This document shows, one piece after another, positions 22,997 through 34,474 of a DNA stretch of 64,000 bases (position 1 is its first letter; every line of letters begins with the position of its first letter). The notes beneath the pieces are model-generated. The model made no database searches and was not told the origin of the DNA. It saw only the letters and a list, made by a program, of their open reading frames with translations. The DNA lies in NCBI GenBank assembly GCA_902589725.1, contig CACITU010000002.1, positions 1-64,000 on the forward strand. Direction: 5' to 3'. Source of the stretch: an uncultured Pelagibacteraceae bacterium (GTDB lineage: Bacteria; Pseudomonadota; Alphaproteobacteria; Pelagibacterales; Pelagibacteraceae). The translations under genes and the position numbers were made by a program.

Positions 22997-23458
22997 TTAG
23001 TTTAATTCAAAAATTGCATCTACTTCAACTGACACACCAAGTGGTAAGCTATTAGTACTTACTGCAGCTCTTGTATGCATTCCAGCATCACCAAAAATAG
23101 ATGCGATTAAATCTGATGCACCATTAATTACTTTTGGTTGGTCGATAAAGTTATCTGTAGAATTAACAAAACCTGTTAATTTTAGACAAGATTTTATTTT
23201 AGAAAGGTCACCATCACACGCTACTTTTGCCTGGGCGACAATACTTAATCCACATCTCTTTGCAGCATTGTATCCTTGCTCCGTTGATAAATCTTTTCCA
23301 ATTTTGCCTTTTATTAGATCACCATTTTCAGCTATAGATATTTGACCAGATATAAATAAAAGGTTCCCTGTAATTTTTGTTGCAACATAAGAACCTACTG
23401 GAGGCTTAGCTTCTGGCAGTTTTATCTTGAGCTCTTCAATTTTTCTCTCAAAATTCAT
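22997..23458 (-). CDS. RidA/YjgF-family protein
   Basis: LFISGQISIAENGDLIKGKIG..., GDAGMHTRAAVSTNSLPLGVSVEVDAIFEL. Confidence 0.88.
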   Translation of the reverse strand: MNFERKIEELKIKLPEAKPPVGSYVATKITGNLLFISGQISIAENGDLIKGKIGKDLSTEQGYNAAKRCGLSIVAQAKVACDGDLSKIKSCLKLTGFVNSTDNFIDQPKVINGASDLIASIFGDAGMHTRAAVSTNSLPLGVSVEVDAIFELN

Positions 23459-23465
23459 AATAAAT

Positions 23466-23717
23466 TTAATTTTTTTTAATTTTATTTTTAATATTATTAA
23501 AAATATTTTTTGTTCCTTCTGTTATTTGGTTAGTTTTATTAGCAGAACCCTCTTTAATTTTATTATTTACATTATTGGCACCATCTTTAATATTTTTAGC
23601 CTTGCAAACCAGATATTCTTTTGAGAGCTTTTTAATTCCTGAACAATCACTTTCATTAGCAAAAGAAACATTCGAAGATAATAAATAGAATATAAAAGTT
23701 AGTAGTATTTTTTTCAT
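23466..23717 (-). CDS. Small secreted hypothetical protein (83 aa)
   Basis: MKKILLTFIFYLLSSNVSFA signal-peptide-like N-terminus; start overlaps the topA stop by 4 nt. Confidence 0.6.
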   Translation of the reverse strand: MKKILLTFIFYLLSSNVSFANESDCSGIKKLSKEYLVCKAKNIKDGANNVNNKIKEGSANKTNQITEGTKNIFNNIKNKIKKN

Positions 23718-26299
23718 TTTTTTTTCTTAATTTTAGATTTTTTATTTTTATCGTATTCTCTTCTTTTCTCAATTAATATAAGAGCTTCTTCCATTGTCAG
23801 TTCTACTGGGTCTTTTTCCTCAGGTATTGTTGCGTTAAGAGATTTATATTTAATATAAGGTCCAAATTGACCTTTCATGATTCGAACTGGTTTTTTATCT
23901 TCTGGATGTTCTCCTAAGTCTTTTATAATTGAGGAAGACATTCGTCCAGGTTTTGCCTCAGCTATTAATGTAATAGCTCTATTTAATCCTATTGAAAAAA
24001 TTTCCTCAACATTTTCAATTCTAGCTGATTTATTTTCACATTTTAAATATGGTCCAAATCTTCCAGTATTTAAGGTAATTTCCTTTTGATTTTCAGGATT
24101 GATACCTAATGATTTTGGAAGTGAACATAAAAATTTTGCTTTGTTTATATCTACACTTTCTAACTCAATTCCCTTTGGAATAGATACATTTTTTAATAGT
24201 TCATTTACTTCATTTTTCTTTTTTTTTGTTTTTTTTCCTTTTTTAGGTTTTTCTTTTTCAATATTTTCCTCAAGAACTTTCTCATATTGAAGGTAAGGAC
24301 CAAACCTTCCATTTTTTAAGAAAATATCATTTCCATTTTCATGTTTACCAAGAAATTTTGGCTCTGCTAATTGAGACTGAGCAGCTGCTTTAGCTTTTGA
24401 CAATGGTCTTGTGAATTTACATTCTGGGTAATTTGAACACCCAATAAAAGCCCCCCCTCTAAAACTATTTTTTAAACTTAGCGATCCAGTATCACATAAC
24501 TGACATTTTCTAACTATCTTACCTTCTTTATCGGTATCAAATATCAATGCTCCTAAACTCTCGTTTAACAGATCCAAAACTTCTCTGGTTCTTTTTTCTT
24601 TTACCTCTGAAACATTGCTATTAAAATCTTTCCAAAACATTTCTAGAACTCTCAACCAACTTTCTTTACCTGAGGTTATGTCATCTAGTTGATCTTCCAG
24701 TCCTGCTGTAAAATTATAATCTACATATTTTGAAAACAGTTTTTCTAAAAATGCAGAAATTAATTTACCTCTGTCAGTTGGAAAAAATCTTTTATTAACT
24801 ATTTCAGCATAACCTCTATTTGCTATTGTTGAGATTATACTCGCATAAGTTGAGGGTCTACCAATTCCTAACTCTTCTAATTTTTTAACCAAACTTGCTT
24901 CTGAGTAGCGTGGGGGAGGTTGGGTGAAATGTTGTTCATCAATCAAAGCTTCTATATTAATTGGTCCTTTTGACATCTCAGGTAAAATTTGTTCATCATC
25001 ATCTTTACTTTGATTTGAATAAACTTTTAAAAACCCATCAAATTTCAAAACCGATCCACTTGATTTACACACCGTTTTACTGTCTTCAGTTTCAATCGTT
25101 ATTGTATTTCTATCAAATTTTGCTGTTTCCATTTGAGAGGATAGAGCTCTAGACCAAATTAAAGAATATAATTTTTGTTGGTCAGAACTTAAATACTTTT
25201 TAACAGATTCTGGATTTCTATTAATATCAGTTGGTCTTATTGCCTCATGAGCTTCCTGAGCATTTTTTGCTTTTTTTCCTGAGTAATTGTTTGGATTTTC
25301 TGGCAAGTACTCTTTTCCATATTCTTTTTTAATAAAATTTCTAAAATCAGAGACAGCATCAGCTGATAAATTAGTTCCATCTGTTCTCATATAAGTAATT
25401 AATCCAACAGTATCTCCCTCAATTTCTATTCCTTGATAAAGTTTTTGTGCTATTTGCATTGTTCTTGATGCACCAAAACCCAATCTACTAGAAGCAACTT
25501 GCTGAAGTGTCGAAGTAGTAAATGGCCCTGAGGGATTTCTACTAACAACTTTAGAGGATATATCGGTTATGTTAAATTTTTTGCTCTTAAGTTTGTAAAT
25601 TGCTTTTTCAATTTCCTCTTTATTTTTAAATGAAAATTTTTCAATTTTTTCTCCATTAAGTTGAGAAATACTTGCTGTAATCTTACTTTTGTTTTTATCC
25701 TGAAAATTAATACTTAAAGTCCAAAATTCTTCAGGCTTGAATAATTCTATCTCATGTTCTCTTTCAGTAATCAATTTCAGAGCAACAGATTGAACTCTAC
25801 CGGCAGATTTTGAACCAGGTAATTTAGTCCACAATATTGGTGATATATTAAATCCCACTAAATAATCTAATGCTCTTCTAGCCATGTATGCATCGACTAA
25901 TAAAGGCTCTATTTGTCTAGGATTTTCAATACCATGTGTCACAGCTTTTTTTGTTATTTCATTAAATACAACTCGTTCAATTTCTTTATCTTTTAGAAGT
26001 TTTTTCTCATCTAAATACTCTTTTACATGCCAAGCAATTGCTTCACCCTCACGATCTGGGTCTGTAGCAAGAATTATTTTTGAAGAGTCTTTTGCAGCAT
26101 CAGTAATTTCTTTTAAATATTTTTTTGAAAAACTATCAACTTCCCATTCCATTTTAAAATTTTGATCAGGATCTACAGATCCATTTTTTGAAGGAAGATC
26201 TCTAATATGACCATAGCTAGCTAAAACGGTATAGTTGTCACCTAAATATTTATTAATTGTTTTCGCTTTAGCAGGGCTTTCAACTATGACTAGATTCAT
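23714..26299 (-). CDS. topA: DNA topoisomerase I
   Basis: MNLVIVESPAKAKTINKYLG, GLITYMRTDGTNLS, C-terminal zinc finger and basic repeats. Confidence 0.98.
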   Translation of the reverse strand: MNLVIVESPAKAKTINKYLGDNYTVLASYGHIRDLPSKNGSVDPDQNFKMEWEVDSFSKKYLKEITDAAKDSSKIILATDPDREGEAIAWHVKEYLDEKKLLKDKEIERVVFNEITKKAVTHGIENPRQIEPLLVDAYMARRALDYLVGFNISPILWTKLPGSKSAGRVQSVALKLITEREHEIELFKPEEFWTLSINFQDKNKSKITASISQLNGEKIEKFSFKNKEEIEKAIYKLKSKKFNITDISSKVVSRNPSGPFTTSTLQQVASSRLGFGASRTMQIAQKLYQGIEIEGDTVGLITYMRTDGTNLSADAVSDFRNFIKKEYGKEYLPENPNNYSGKKAKNAQEAHEAIRPTDINRNPESVKKYLSSDQQKLYSLIWSRALSSQMETAKFDRNTITIETEDSKTVCKSSGSVLKFDGFLKVYSNQSKDDDEQILPEMSKGPINIEALIDEQHFTQPPPRYSEASLVKKLEELGIGRPSTYASIISTIANRGYAEIVNKRFFPTDRGKLISAFLEKLFSKYVDYNFTAGLEDQLDDITSGKESWLRVLEMFWKDFNSNVSEVKEKRTREVLDLLNESLGALIFDTDKEGKIVRKCQLCDTGSLSLKNSFRGGAFIGCSNYPECKFTRPLSKAKAAAQSQLAEPKFLGKHENGNDIFLKNGRFGPYLQYEKVLEENIEKEKPKKGKKTKKKKNEVNELLKNVSIPKGIELESVDINKAKFLCSLPKSLGINPENQKEITLNTGRFGPYLKCENKSARIENVEEIFSIGLNRAITLIAEAKPGRMSSSIIKDLGEHPEDKKPVRIMKGQFGPYIKYKSLNATIPEEKDPVELTMEEALILIEKRREYDKNKKSKIKKKK

Positions 26300-26336
26300 A
26301 AAATAACAAACTACTCAAAAGAGTTTGATAGTCAAA

Positions 26337-26915
26337 TTAATAAATTTTTGTCTTAGTTTCCTCTTTATTTTTCAAGCGTTTAATATTTTCTCTGTGGGTA
26401 AAAAATATTAAAATAAACATTATTATGTAAAAAAATATATTTTCTAAATCCTTTAAAATTAAAATATAAACCGGTATAGAAAGTGATCCTATCAAGGAAG
26501 CTAAAGATGAATATTTATACATAAAAAAAATAATTAACCAACAAATACCAAATATTAAACCATAAATAATATTTAAAGAAAAAAGTATTCCTACATATGT
26601 AGCCACACCTTTGCCACCTTTAAATTTTAACCAAACAGGAAACACATGACCTATAAAGGCGAATAAAGCTGATATAAATACTGCATCAGGGAAATAAATT
26701 TTCACGTATAGAACAGGTATTATTGCTTTTAATACATCAAGTATTAGTGTCGAATAACCAATAAGTTTATTACCAGTTCTTAGAACATTTGTTGCACCAA
26801 TATTACCAGAGCCTATTTCTCTAATATCTTTTTTTAAAAATATTCTAGTTAAAATTAATCCAAAAGGAATTGATCCCATTAGGTATGAGATTATACCTAT
26901 TATAAAAAGTTCCAT
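26337..26915 (-). CDS. plsY: Glycerol-3-phosphate acyltransferase PlsY
   Basis: YLMGSIPFGLILTRIF, IGSGNIGATNVLRTG, FKGGKGVATYVG. Confidence 0.95.
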   Translation of the reverse strand: MELFIIGIISYLMGSIPFGLILTRIFLKKDIREIGSGNIGATNVLRTGNKLIGYSTLILDVLKAIIPVLYVKIYFPDAVFISALFAFIGHVFPVWLKFKGGKGVATYVGILFSLNIIYGLIFGICWLIIFFMYKYSSLASLIGSLSIPVYILILKDLENIFFYIIMFILIFFTHRENIKRLKNKEETKTKIY

Positions 26916-26917
26916 TT

Positions 26918-28204
26918 TTATATTTTAAATAATTCTATTCCTTTTACAAATGTATTGGTTACTTTTCCTTGAAGTTTCTTATCTTCAATTGAAGTATTTT
27001 TAGATTTAGAGATTAAATTTTCTTTTTTTACAATCCATGGTTTATTGATATCTACTATGCAAAAATCTGCATCATTTCCAACAGACAGGTTTCCTTTATT
27101 TATATTCAATATTTTTGCTGGGTTAGATGTTAATGCTTGAATAATAGTTTCAAGTTTTACAGATCCGTTATGAAATAGTTCTAAACTTAAAGATAATAAT
27201 GTTTCAATACCAGATGCACCTGTTGCAGCTTGAGCAAAAGTTAATCTTTTAGATTCTTCATCTTCAGGTTTATGGTCAGAAACAATTACATCAATAGTTT
27301 TATCTTTTAATCCTTGAACTAAAGTTTCTCGATCTTCTTCTCTTCTCAGTGGAGGTGATAATTTTAAAAATGTTCTAAAATCTCCAATATCATTTTCATT
27401 TAATGAGAGATTATTTATCGATACACCGCAAGTAAATTTAACATTTTGTTTACGTGCCTTAATTATATCCACAGATTTTCCTGCTGATAGTTGAGATATA
27501 TGATATCGACATTTAGTTTTTTCTAGGAGAGTAAGATCTCTTTCAATTATAATTCTTTCGGCAATATCTGGTATGCTTGATAAGCCTAGTTTTGTTGCAA
27601 TAATACCAGAATTAATCATTCCATTTTTAGCTAAATCGTAATCTTCAGCATGTTGCATTATAAGACATCCCAAATCTTTAGCTGAATTCATAATTCTAGA
27701 CATAAGTCTAGTATTTTGAATTGTTTTTACTCCATCAGTAAAAGCAATAATTCCTTTTTTAGCTAGTAACCCAAATTCAGTCATATTGGTGCCATCAGTG
27801 TTTTGAGTTAATGAAGCGCAAGGAAAGATATTTATTTTAGACTTATCACGTCCTCTTCTTTTTAAAAAATCTACAATTGATACATTATCTATAATTGGAT
27901 CTGTATTAGGCATGGTTACGACGGAAGTTACTCCTCCAGACAATGCTGCATTACTTAAAGTCCTAAAATTTTCTTTATATTCATATCCTGGCTCTCCTAC
28001 AAAAACTCTCATATCCACTATACCAGGAAATATATATTTACCTTTTAAGTCAGTAGGTTTTTCTCTTGTTGGTATATTATTTGTATTTACCTTTTTTCCT
28101 ATTGCTTCTATCTTTCCGTCTTCTCCAATTATTAATCCACCATTTTCGTTTATGGAATTATGAGGATCTATAATGTTTGCATTTATAAAGTATTGTTTTT
28201 TCAT
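26918..28204 (-). CDS. Dihydroorotase-like protein lacking the HxH metal motif (PyrC'/PyrX type)
   Basis: Amidohydrolase fold, GGVTSVVTMPNTDPIID, VSDHKPEDEESK; DMRVFVGEPG replaces D-x-H-x-H-x-R-EPG; next to pyrB. Confidence 0.88.
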   Translation of the reverse strand: MKKQYFINANIIDPHNSINENGGLIIGEDGKIEAIGKKVNTNNIPTREKPTDLKGKYIFPGIVDMRVFVGEPGYEYKENFRTLSNAALSGGVTSVVTMPNTDPIIDNVSIVDFLKRRGRDKSKINIFPCASLTQNTDGTNMTEFGLLAKKGIIAFTDGVKTIQNTRLMSRIMNSAKDLGCLIMQHAEDYDLAKNGMINSGIIATKLGLSSIPDIAERIIIERDLTLLEKTKCRYHISQLSAGKSVDIIKARKQNVKFTCGVSINNLSLNENDIGDFRTFLKLSPPLRREEDRETLVQGLKDKTIDVIVSDHKPEDEESKRLTFAQAATGASGIETLLSLSLELFHNGSVKLETIIQALTSNPAKILNINKGNLSVGNDADFCIVDINKPWIVKKENLISKSKNTSIEDKKLQGKVTNTFVKGIELFKI

Positions 28205-29146
28205 TTATTCACAAAATATTTTTAGACATGCCATTCTTACAGCAACACCTAATTCAACTTGTTCTTTAATTACACTTTTGTTTATGTCATCAGCTAATCT
28301 TGTATCAATTTCAATTCCTCTATTCATTGGACCAGGATGCATAATTAAAGCATCTGATTTTGCATGATCAAGTTTATCTGGTGTTAATCCATAATATTCG
28401 TAGTATTCTCTGTTCGATGAAAGATATGAACTGGTCATCCTTTCATTTTGTAATCTAAGCATCATAACAATATCACAATCTTTGAGGCCCTTTTTCATAT
28501 CAGTAAAAGTATTTACACCAAATTTTTCAATTTCTTTTGGCATCAGGTTAGATGGAGCAACTATATTAACCTCAGCTCCTAACATTGTGAGAAGATAAAT
28601 ATTTGATCTAGCTACTCTTGAATGAAGTATATCTCCACATATTGCTATTTTTAATCCTTGAATTTTTTTTTTTCGATTTCTAATTGTTAATGCATCTAGT
28701 AATGCTTGAGTAGGGTGTTCGCGTCTACCATCACCAGCATTTAATACGACACAATTAACTTTTTGAGATAATAGATTACATGCACCAGAGTCTTGATGTC
28801 TGATCACAATTATATCAGGATGCATTGCATTTAAGGTCATTGCCGTATCAATCAAAGTTTCACCTTTTTTAATGGCTGAGTTACCCATATTCATTGACAT
28901 AACATCCGCACCAAGTCTTTTTCCAGCAAGTTCAAATGAGCTTTGTGTTCTAGTTGATGGCTCAAAGAATAAGTTTATTTGTGTTTTGCCTCTTAACACG
29001 TCAATTTTTTTATTTTTACTCTGATTTAATTTTATAAATACTTCCGACTCATCCAGGATATAATTAATATCATTAACTGATAAATCTTGGATACCTAACA
29101 GATGTTTTTGTGAGATTTTAATAGCTTTATTGGTTTTAATTGCCAT
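28205..29146 (-). CDS. pyrB: Aspartate carbamoyltransferase catalytic subunit
   Basis: [36 protein letters not shown]. Confidence 0.96.
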   Translation of the reverse strand: MAIKTNKAIKISQKHLLGIQDLSVNDINYILDESEVFIKLNQSKNKKIDVLRGKTQINLFFEPSTRTQSSFELAGKRLGADVMSMNMGNSAIKKGETLIDTAMTLNAMHPDIIVIRHQDSGACNLLSQKVNCVVLNAGDGRREHPTQALLDALTIRNRKKKIQGLKIAICGDILHSRVARSNIYLLTMLGAEVNIVAPSNLMPKEIEKFGVNTFTDMKKGLKDCDIVMMLRLQNERMTSSYLSSNREYYEYYGLTPDKLDHAKSDALIMHPGPMNRGIEIDTRLADDINKSVIKEQVELGVAVRMACLKIFCE

Positions 29147-29188
29147 TAAAATTAACTCTATAGCTATTAAGCATCTAAATGGCAAGGA

Positions 29189-29644
29189 TTAATTATTTAA
29201 ATAATCTATAGCTCCTTGAAGAATAAATGCAGCTGCATTTTGATCTATGTTTTTTTCACGCTTAGAAACATTAATATCAAGCTGGCTGGATAGATTAAAT
29301 GCGCCAACGGTTGAAAGTCTTTCATCCCATAAGCAAACATCTACATCAACATTTTGGTCTATATTTTTAGATACATCATTTACTGATTGAGCAGAAGGAC
29401 CTAATGAACCATCCATGTTAATTGGATATCCAATTATAATTCCCTTAATATTATTTTCCTCTATTATTTTTTTTAATTCGTTTATTAGATCATCATTATT
29501 GGTTTTATTGATCGTTTTAAAAGGTGTGGCTATTGACTGTTTTTCGTCACAAATTGATACACCGATTCTTTTTGAACCAAGATCTAAACCAATCAATCTA
29601 GAGGTTTCAGACTGTTTTTTTTTGAATTCTTCAATAGTGATCAT
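29189..29644 (-). CDS. ruvX: Putative pre-16S rRNA nuclease RuvX/YqgF
   Basis: RLIGLDLGSKRIGVSICD, GYPINMDGSLGP, DERLSTVGA. Confidence 0.93.
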   Translation of the reverse strand: MITIEEFKKKQSETSRLIGLDLGSKRIGVSICDEKQSIATPFKTINKTNNDDLINELKKIIEENNIKGIIIGYPINMDGSLGPSAQSVNDVSKNIDQNVDVDVCLWDERLSTVGAFNLSSQLDINVSKREKNIDQNAAAFILQGAIDYLNN

Positions 29645-29694
29645 ATTGTATATTTTAAACTTAAGTGATAGTTTGCGACATATTTAAATACCAT

Positions 29695-29982
29695 ATGAGC
29701 ATCGATCTTAAAACAATAAAGCACATATCTAAACTATCAAGAATTTCTGTAGATGAGAAAAAAGCAGAGAAACTTGCAGGAGATTTAAATTCAATTTTTG
29801 ATTTTATTGAAAAACTTAACGAATTAAAAACTGACAATGTTGAACCATTAACTTCTGTTGCTGAAACAACTCTAAAACTTAGATCAGATGTAGTAAAAAG
29901 TAAAAACCTAAGAGATCAAGTAATAAAAAATTCTCCTAAGGAAAATGAAGATTATTTTGTAGTACCAAAGGTAATTGAATAA
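29695..29982 (+). CDS. gatC: Asp-tRNA(Asn)/Glu-tRNA(Gln) amidotransferase subunit C
   Basis: MSIDLKTIKHISKLSRISV...LNSIFDFIEKLNELKTDNVEP. Confidence 0.94.
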   Translation: MSIDLKTIKHISKLSRISVDEKKAEKLAGDLNSIFDFIEKLNELKTDNVEPLTSVAETTLKLRSDVVKSKNLRDQVIKNSPKENEDYFVVPKVIE

Positions 29983-31439
29983 TGTCAGATATAACTAAAC
30001 AATCATTATCTGAGTTAGTTGAAAATATAAAAAGTAAAAAACTTTCCTCAAGTGAAGTCACTAAAGCATTTGTTCAAAGGTCAGACAAATCTAAAGAATT
30101 AAATACATATATAACTGAAGATTATGCAAATGCTTTAAATAAAGCAAAAAAGTTTGATGAAAAACCTAATCTTGATCTGAAATTACCTGGCATTCCAATG
30201 GCCATAAAAGATTTATTTTGTACAAGAGATTTAAGAACAACAGCAGGTAGTAAGATTTTAAATAACTTTATTCCAACTTACGAGTCAACAGTTACACAAA
30301 ACATTTGGAATGAAGGAGCTATCCTAATGGGGAAATTAAATTGTGATGAATTTGCAATGGGTTCATCTAATGAAACTAGTTTTTTTGGTAATGTACAAAA
30401 CCCAATTGATAAGAATTTAGTTCCGGGAGGTTCTTCAGGTGGATCGTCTTCTGCTGTAGCAGCTAAATTAACACCAATCACTATTGGAACAGATACAGGT
30501 GGATCTATAAGACAGCCTGCTTCATTTACAGGAACTGTTGGATTAAAACCTACTTATGGTAGTTGCTCTAGATACGGAATTGTAGCATTTGCATCATCCC
30601 TAGATCAAGCTGGTCCAATGGCGCAAAATGTTAAAGATTGTGCATTGTTGCAGGAAGTTATTAGCACTTATGATGAAAAAGACTCTACATCAATAGACTT
30701 TAAAAGAAACGAGTACAGTAAAGAATTAACAAAAGATATTAAAGGTAAAAAAATAGGTATACCTAAAGAATATAGAGTAGATGGTATGCCTAAAGAAATA
30801 GAAGACCTATGGAAAAAAGGTATTGAATATGCAAAAGACTGTGGTGCTGAGATTATTGATATATCTCTACCTCATACTAATTATGCACTGCCAACTTATT
30901 ACATCGTAGCACCAGCAGAGGCTTCATCTAATTTGGCTAGATACGACGGTGTTAAATATGGTTTTAGAGCTGAAGGAGAAAATCTTATTGATATGTATGA
31001 AAAAACTAGATCTGAAGGATTTGGTGCTGAAGTTCAAAGAAGAATAATGATTGGAACTTATGTTTTATCTTCAGGATATTATGATGCTTATTATCTTAAA
31101 GCTCAAAAGGTAAGAAAACTTATAAAAAATGATTTTGATGAAGTTTATAAAAAAGTTGATGCAATTCTAACTCCATCAACTCCAAGTTCTGCGTTTAAAA
31201 TTGGTGAAAAAACAAATGATCCGGTTTCAATGTATTTAAATGATATTTTTACTGTTCCTGTAAATTTAGCGGGTTTACCAGGAATTTCTATACCTGCAGG
31301 CCATGATGCAAAAGGATATCCATTAGGATTACAGATAATTGGTAAAGCTTTTGATGAACAAAATATTTTAAACATAGCATATGCTATGGAAGAAAAAATT
31401 AATTTTAAAAACAATATTACTGATTGGTGGATTAAGTGA
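29982..31439 (+). CDS. gatA: Asp-tRNA(Asn)/Glu-tRNA(Gln) amidotransferase subunit A
   Basis: [57 protein letters not shown]. Confidence 0.98.
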   Translation: MSDITKQSLSELVENIKSKKLSSSEVTKAFVQRSDKSKELNTYITEDYANALNKAKKFDEKPNLDLKLPGIPMAIKDLFCTRDLRTTAGSKILNNFIPTYESTVTQNIWNEGAILMGKLNCDEFAMGSSNETSFFGNVQNPIDKNLVPGGSSGGSSSAVAAKLTPITIGTDTGGSIRQPASFTGTVGLKPTYGSCSRYGIVAFASSLDQAGPMAQNVKDCALLQEVISTYDEKDSTSIDFKRNEYSKELTKDIKGKKIGIPKEYRVDGMPKEIEDLWKKGIEYAKDCGAEIIDISLPHTNYALPTYYIVAPAEASSNLARYDGVKYGFRAEGENLIDMYEKTRSEGFGAEVQRRIMIGTYVLSSGYYDAYYLKAQKVRKLIKNDFDEVYKKVDAILTPSTPSSAFKIGEKTNDPVSMYLNDIFTVPVNLAGLPGISIPAGHDAKGYPLGLQIIGKAFDEQNILNIAYAMEEKINFKNNITDWWIK

Positions 31440-32899
31440 GTAAGAACAAATCTGAATATTTAATTAATAGACATGATAATCAATATGAAGTTGTTATTGG
31501 TTTAGAAGTTCATGCACAAGTTACATCAGAATCAAAATTATTCTCAACATCAGCGACCAAATTTGGAGCTGAGCCAAATACTCAAGTAAGTTTAGTTGAT
31601 GCAGCATTTCCAGGAATGTTGCCGGTAATAAACGAGTATTGCGTAAAACAAGCTATCAAAACAGGAATTGGTTTAAAAGCTAAAATCAATAAGAGATCTG
31701 TCTTTGATAGAAAAAATTATTTTTATGCTGACTTACCTCAGGGGTATCAAATCTCACAATTCAAAGATCCAATTGTAGGTGAGGGTAAAGTAATACTTGA
31801 TATGCCAGATGGTCAAAAAGAGGTAGGTATAGAAAGGTTACACTTGGAGCAAGATGCAGGTAAAAGTATTCATGATCTAGACCCTAAAAATACTTTTGTA
31901 GATTTAAATAGATCTGGTGTAGCTTTGATGGAAATTGTTAGCAAACCTGATTTAAGATCTCCAGATGAGGTTAATGCATATATTAAGAAATTAAGATCAA
32001 TAATGAGATATTTAGGAACATGTGATGGAAACATGCAAGAAGGATCTTTAAGAGCCGATGTAAATGTATCTGTTCGAAAAAAAGGTTCAAAAGACTTTGG
32101 AACTAGATGTGAAATTAAAAATGTTAACTCTATAAAGTTTATGCAGATGGCTATTGAATACGAAGCTAACAGACAAGTTGATTTAATTGAGGACGGTCAA
32201 ACCATTGATCAGGAAACAAGACTTTTTGATACTAAAAAGAATGAAACTAGATCAATGAGATCAAAAGAGGATGCTCACGATTATAGATATTTTCCAGATC
32301 CTGACTTATTGCCATTAGAAATTTCTGATGATTTTATTGAAAATTTAAAATCAGAAATTCCAGAATTACCTGATGAAAAGAAAAAAAGATTTATAGATAA
32401 ATTCAAATTATCACCTTACGAGGCTAACATTTTAGTTTCAGATATTGAAACATCTAATTATTTTGAAAATGTAATTAAGAAATCAGACGTTAAATTAGCA
32501 ACAAATTGGATAATTGGTGAATTGTTTGCAGCCTTAAATGAAAAGAATTTAGAAATTAGCGAAAGTCCTATAAGCGCAGGCAATTTATCAAAGTTAATCA
32601 ATTTAATTAAAGATGGAACAATTTCAGGAAAAATTGCAAAAACAGTTTTCGAACAAATGATGGAAGGTGACAAGGATCCTAAAAAAATTGTTGAAGAAAA
32701 AGGTTTAAAACAAGAGAGTGATCCAAAAGCACTTGAGGCGCTCATAGATAAAGTTATTGATGATAACAGAGATAAAGCTACCGAATATAAATCAGGTAAA
32801 GTTAAACTATTTGGTTTCTTTGTTGGGCAAGTAATGAAAGTTTCTGGTGGAAAAGCAAATCCTCAATTAGTTAATGAAATTTTAAAGAAAAAACTTTAG
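31436..32899 (+). CDS. gatB: Asp-tRNA(Asn)/Glu-tRNA(Gln) amidotransferase subunit B
   Basis: [41 protein letters not shown] start. Confidence 0.98.
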   Translation: MSKNKSEYLINRHDNQYEVVIGLEVHAQVTSESKLFSTSATKFGAEPNTQVSLVDAAFPGMLPVINEYCVKQAIKTGIGLKAKINKRSVFDRKNYFYADLPQGYQISQFKDPIVGEGKVILDMPDGQKEVGIERLHLEQDAGKSIHDLDPKNTFVDLNRSGVALMEIVSKPDLRSPDEVNAYIKKLRSIMRYLGTCDGNMQEGSLRADVNVSVRKKGSKDFGTRCEIKNVNSIKFMQMAIEYEANRQVDLIEDGQTIDQETRLFDTKKNETRSMRSKEDAHDYRYFPDPDLLPLEISDDFIENLKSEIPELPDEKKKRFIDKFKLSPYEANILVSDIETSNYFENVIKKSDVKLATNWIIGELFAALNEKNLEISESPISAGNLSKLINLIKDGTISGKIAKTVFEQMMEGDKDPKKIVEEKGLKQESDPKALEALIDKVIDDNRDKATEYKSGKVKLFGFFVGQVMKVSGGKANPQLVNEILKKKL

Positions 32900-32904
32900 A
32901 ATTT

Positions 32905-33555
32905 ATGGGTTCAGACCTAAACATAACTAAAGAACTGCAAGAGTACATTTTAAGTCATGGATTTAATTTACATCCAGTCCAAAAAGAAATAATTGATTAC
33001 AACACATCTCTTGGTGATATCAAAAGAATGCAAATCTCAATTTCACAAAGTCAATTTCTGCATTTAATTATAAAAATTTCAAATATTAAAAAAGTTTTAG
33101 AGATAGGGACATTTACAGGGTTAAGTACTTTATCTATGGCTCTGGCATTATCAGATGATGGCAAAATAATTGCTTTAGATAAAAATGAAGAAACCAATAA
33201 AGTTGCAATAGATTTTTTTAAAAAAGCTAATCAAGATCATAAAATAAAAACATTAATTAAACCTGCTTTAGAAAGTTTAAACGAAATTAAAAAAGAAATG
33301 TTTGATTTAGTTTTTATCGATGCTGATAAAATGAATTATATTCAATACTATGAGCGTTCTTTAGAATTATTGAAAAAAAATGGTCTAATAATTATTGATA
33401 ATGTTTTATGGTATGGAGAAGTTGTTAATGAAAACAATAATGATAAATTTACCAAAAATATTAAAGAGTTTAATAGTCATATCTCAGAGGACACAAGGGT
33501 TGAAAAATTAATAATTCCTCTCGGAGATGGAATGACCGTTTGTAGAAAATTATAA
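32905..33555 (+). CDS. SAM-dependent O-methyltransferase (CCoAMT-like)
   Basis: VLEIGTFTGLSTLSMALAL, FDLVFIDADKMNYIQYYE, LIIIDNVLWYGEV. Confidence 0.88.
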   Translation: MGSDLNITKELQEYILSHGFNLHPVQKEIIDYNTSLGDIKRMQISISQSQFLHLIIKISNIKKVLEIGTFTGLSTLSMALALSDDGKIIALDKNEETNKVAIDFFKKANQDHKIKTLIKPALESLNEIKKEMFDLVFIDADKMNYIQYYERSLELLKKNGLIIIDNVLWYGEVVNENNNDKFTKNIKEFNSHISEDTRVEKLIIPLGDGMTVCRKL

Positions 33556-34460
33556 TGTTTGAAGTAGTTGGCTTTTATAAATTTGTTAAAATTTCTTATC
33601 TAAAGAAAAATCAAAAAGTTTTATTAGAAACTTTAAAAAAGAAAAACATTAGAGGAACAATAATTATCTCTAAAGAAGGGGTAAATGGAGCTATTTCTGG
33701 TAAAGCTGCAGAGATTAAACTCATAATTAACAATTTAAAAAGAACTCTTAAATTCAAAGAATTTAACACTAGCAATGTCTCTAAAAGCTCATTCCAACCA
33801 TTTCATAAACCTAAAGTAAAAATCAAAAACGAGGTTGTACCTATGAATTTAATTTTAAATAAAAGAATAAAGAAAAAAGATAGCCATGTAGATCCAATCA
33901 AATGGAATAAGCTAATTAAAGCAAAGGAAACCTTTCTTATAGATGCAAGAAAACCATTTGAGTACAATGTTGGAACATTCAAGGGAGCAATCAATCCTGA
34001 TGTTGATAACTTTAGAGATTTTCCAAAATATCTAAAAAAATTAAAAAAAAATCAACCTATAGCTATGTTTTGTACTGGTGGAATTCGTTGTGAAAAGGCA
34101 TCTGTATATTTGGAAAAAAAAGGTTTTAATAACATTTATCAGTTAAATGGTGGAATTTTAAATTATCTGAAAAATATTAATAAGAAAAAAAGTCTATGGA
34201 AAGGTGAATGCTTTGTTTTTGATAACAGAATTAGTTTAAAACATGGTCTAAAAGTTGGTTCTTACTCGATCTGCAGTGGTTGTAGGAAGCCTATTTCTCT
34301 TAAGGATAAAAAATCAAAAAAATATGAGGAGGGCGTTTCATGTCCAAATTGTCACGATAATCTAACAGATAATCAAAAATCAAGATTTAGAATGAGACAG
34401 AAACAAATTAATCTTGCTAAAGAAGCAGGAAAAAGACATATCTTCCAAAAAGAGTATTAA
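33555..34460 (+). CDS. trhO: tRNA uridine(34) hydroxylase TrhO-like rhodanese-domain protein
   Basis: GTIIISKEGVNGAISG, FLIDARKPFEYNVGTFKGAINP, PIAMFCTGGIRCEKAS, C-terminal CxxC pairs. Confidence 0.88.
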   Translation: MFEVVGFYKFVKISYLKKNQKVLLETLKKKNIRGTIIISKEGVNGAISGKAAEIKLIINNLKRTLKFKEFNTSNVSKSSFQPFHKPKVKIKNEVVPMNLILNKRIKKKDSHVDPIKWNKLIKAKETFLIDARKPFEYNVGTFKGAINPDVDNFRDFPKYLKKLKKNQPIAMFCTGGIRCEKASVYLEKKGFNNIYQLNGGILNYLKNINKKKSLWKGECFVFDNRISLKHGLKVGSYSICSGCRKPISLKDKKSKKYEEGVSCPNCHDNLTDNQKSRFRMRQKQINLAKEAGKRHIFQKEY

Positions 34461-34474
34461 CAAATCTTAAATTA

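Noticed and set aside
26300-26336. CAAACT...AGTTTG hairpin in the plsY-topA gap as a terminator or attenuator
   Set aside because: Only a 6-bp AT-rich stem with a 9-nt loop and a weak T-run; not convincing
29665-29694. TTGCGACA near the gatC start as a promoter shared with the 52215 element
   Set aside because: Spacing would place the -10 box inside the gatC coding region; probably coincidence
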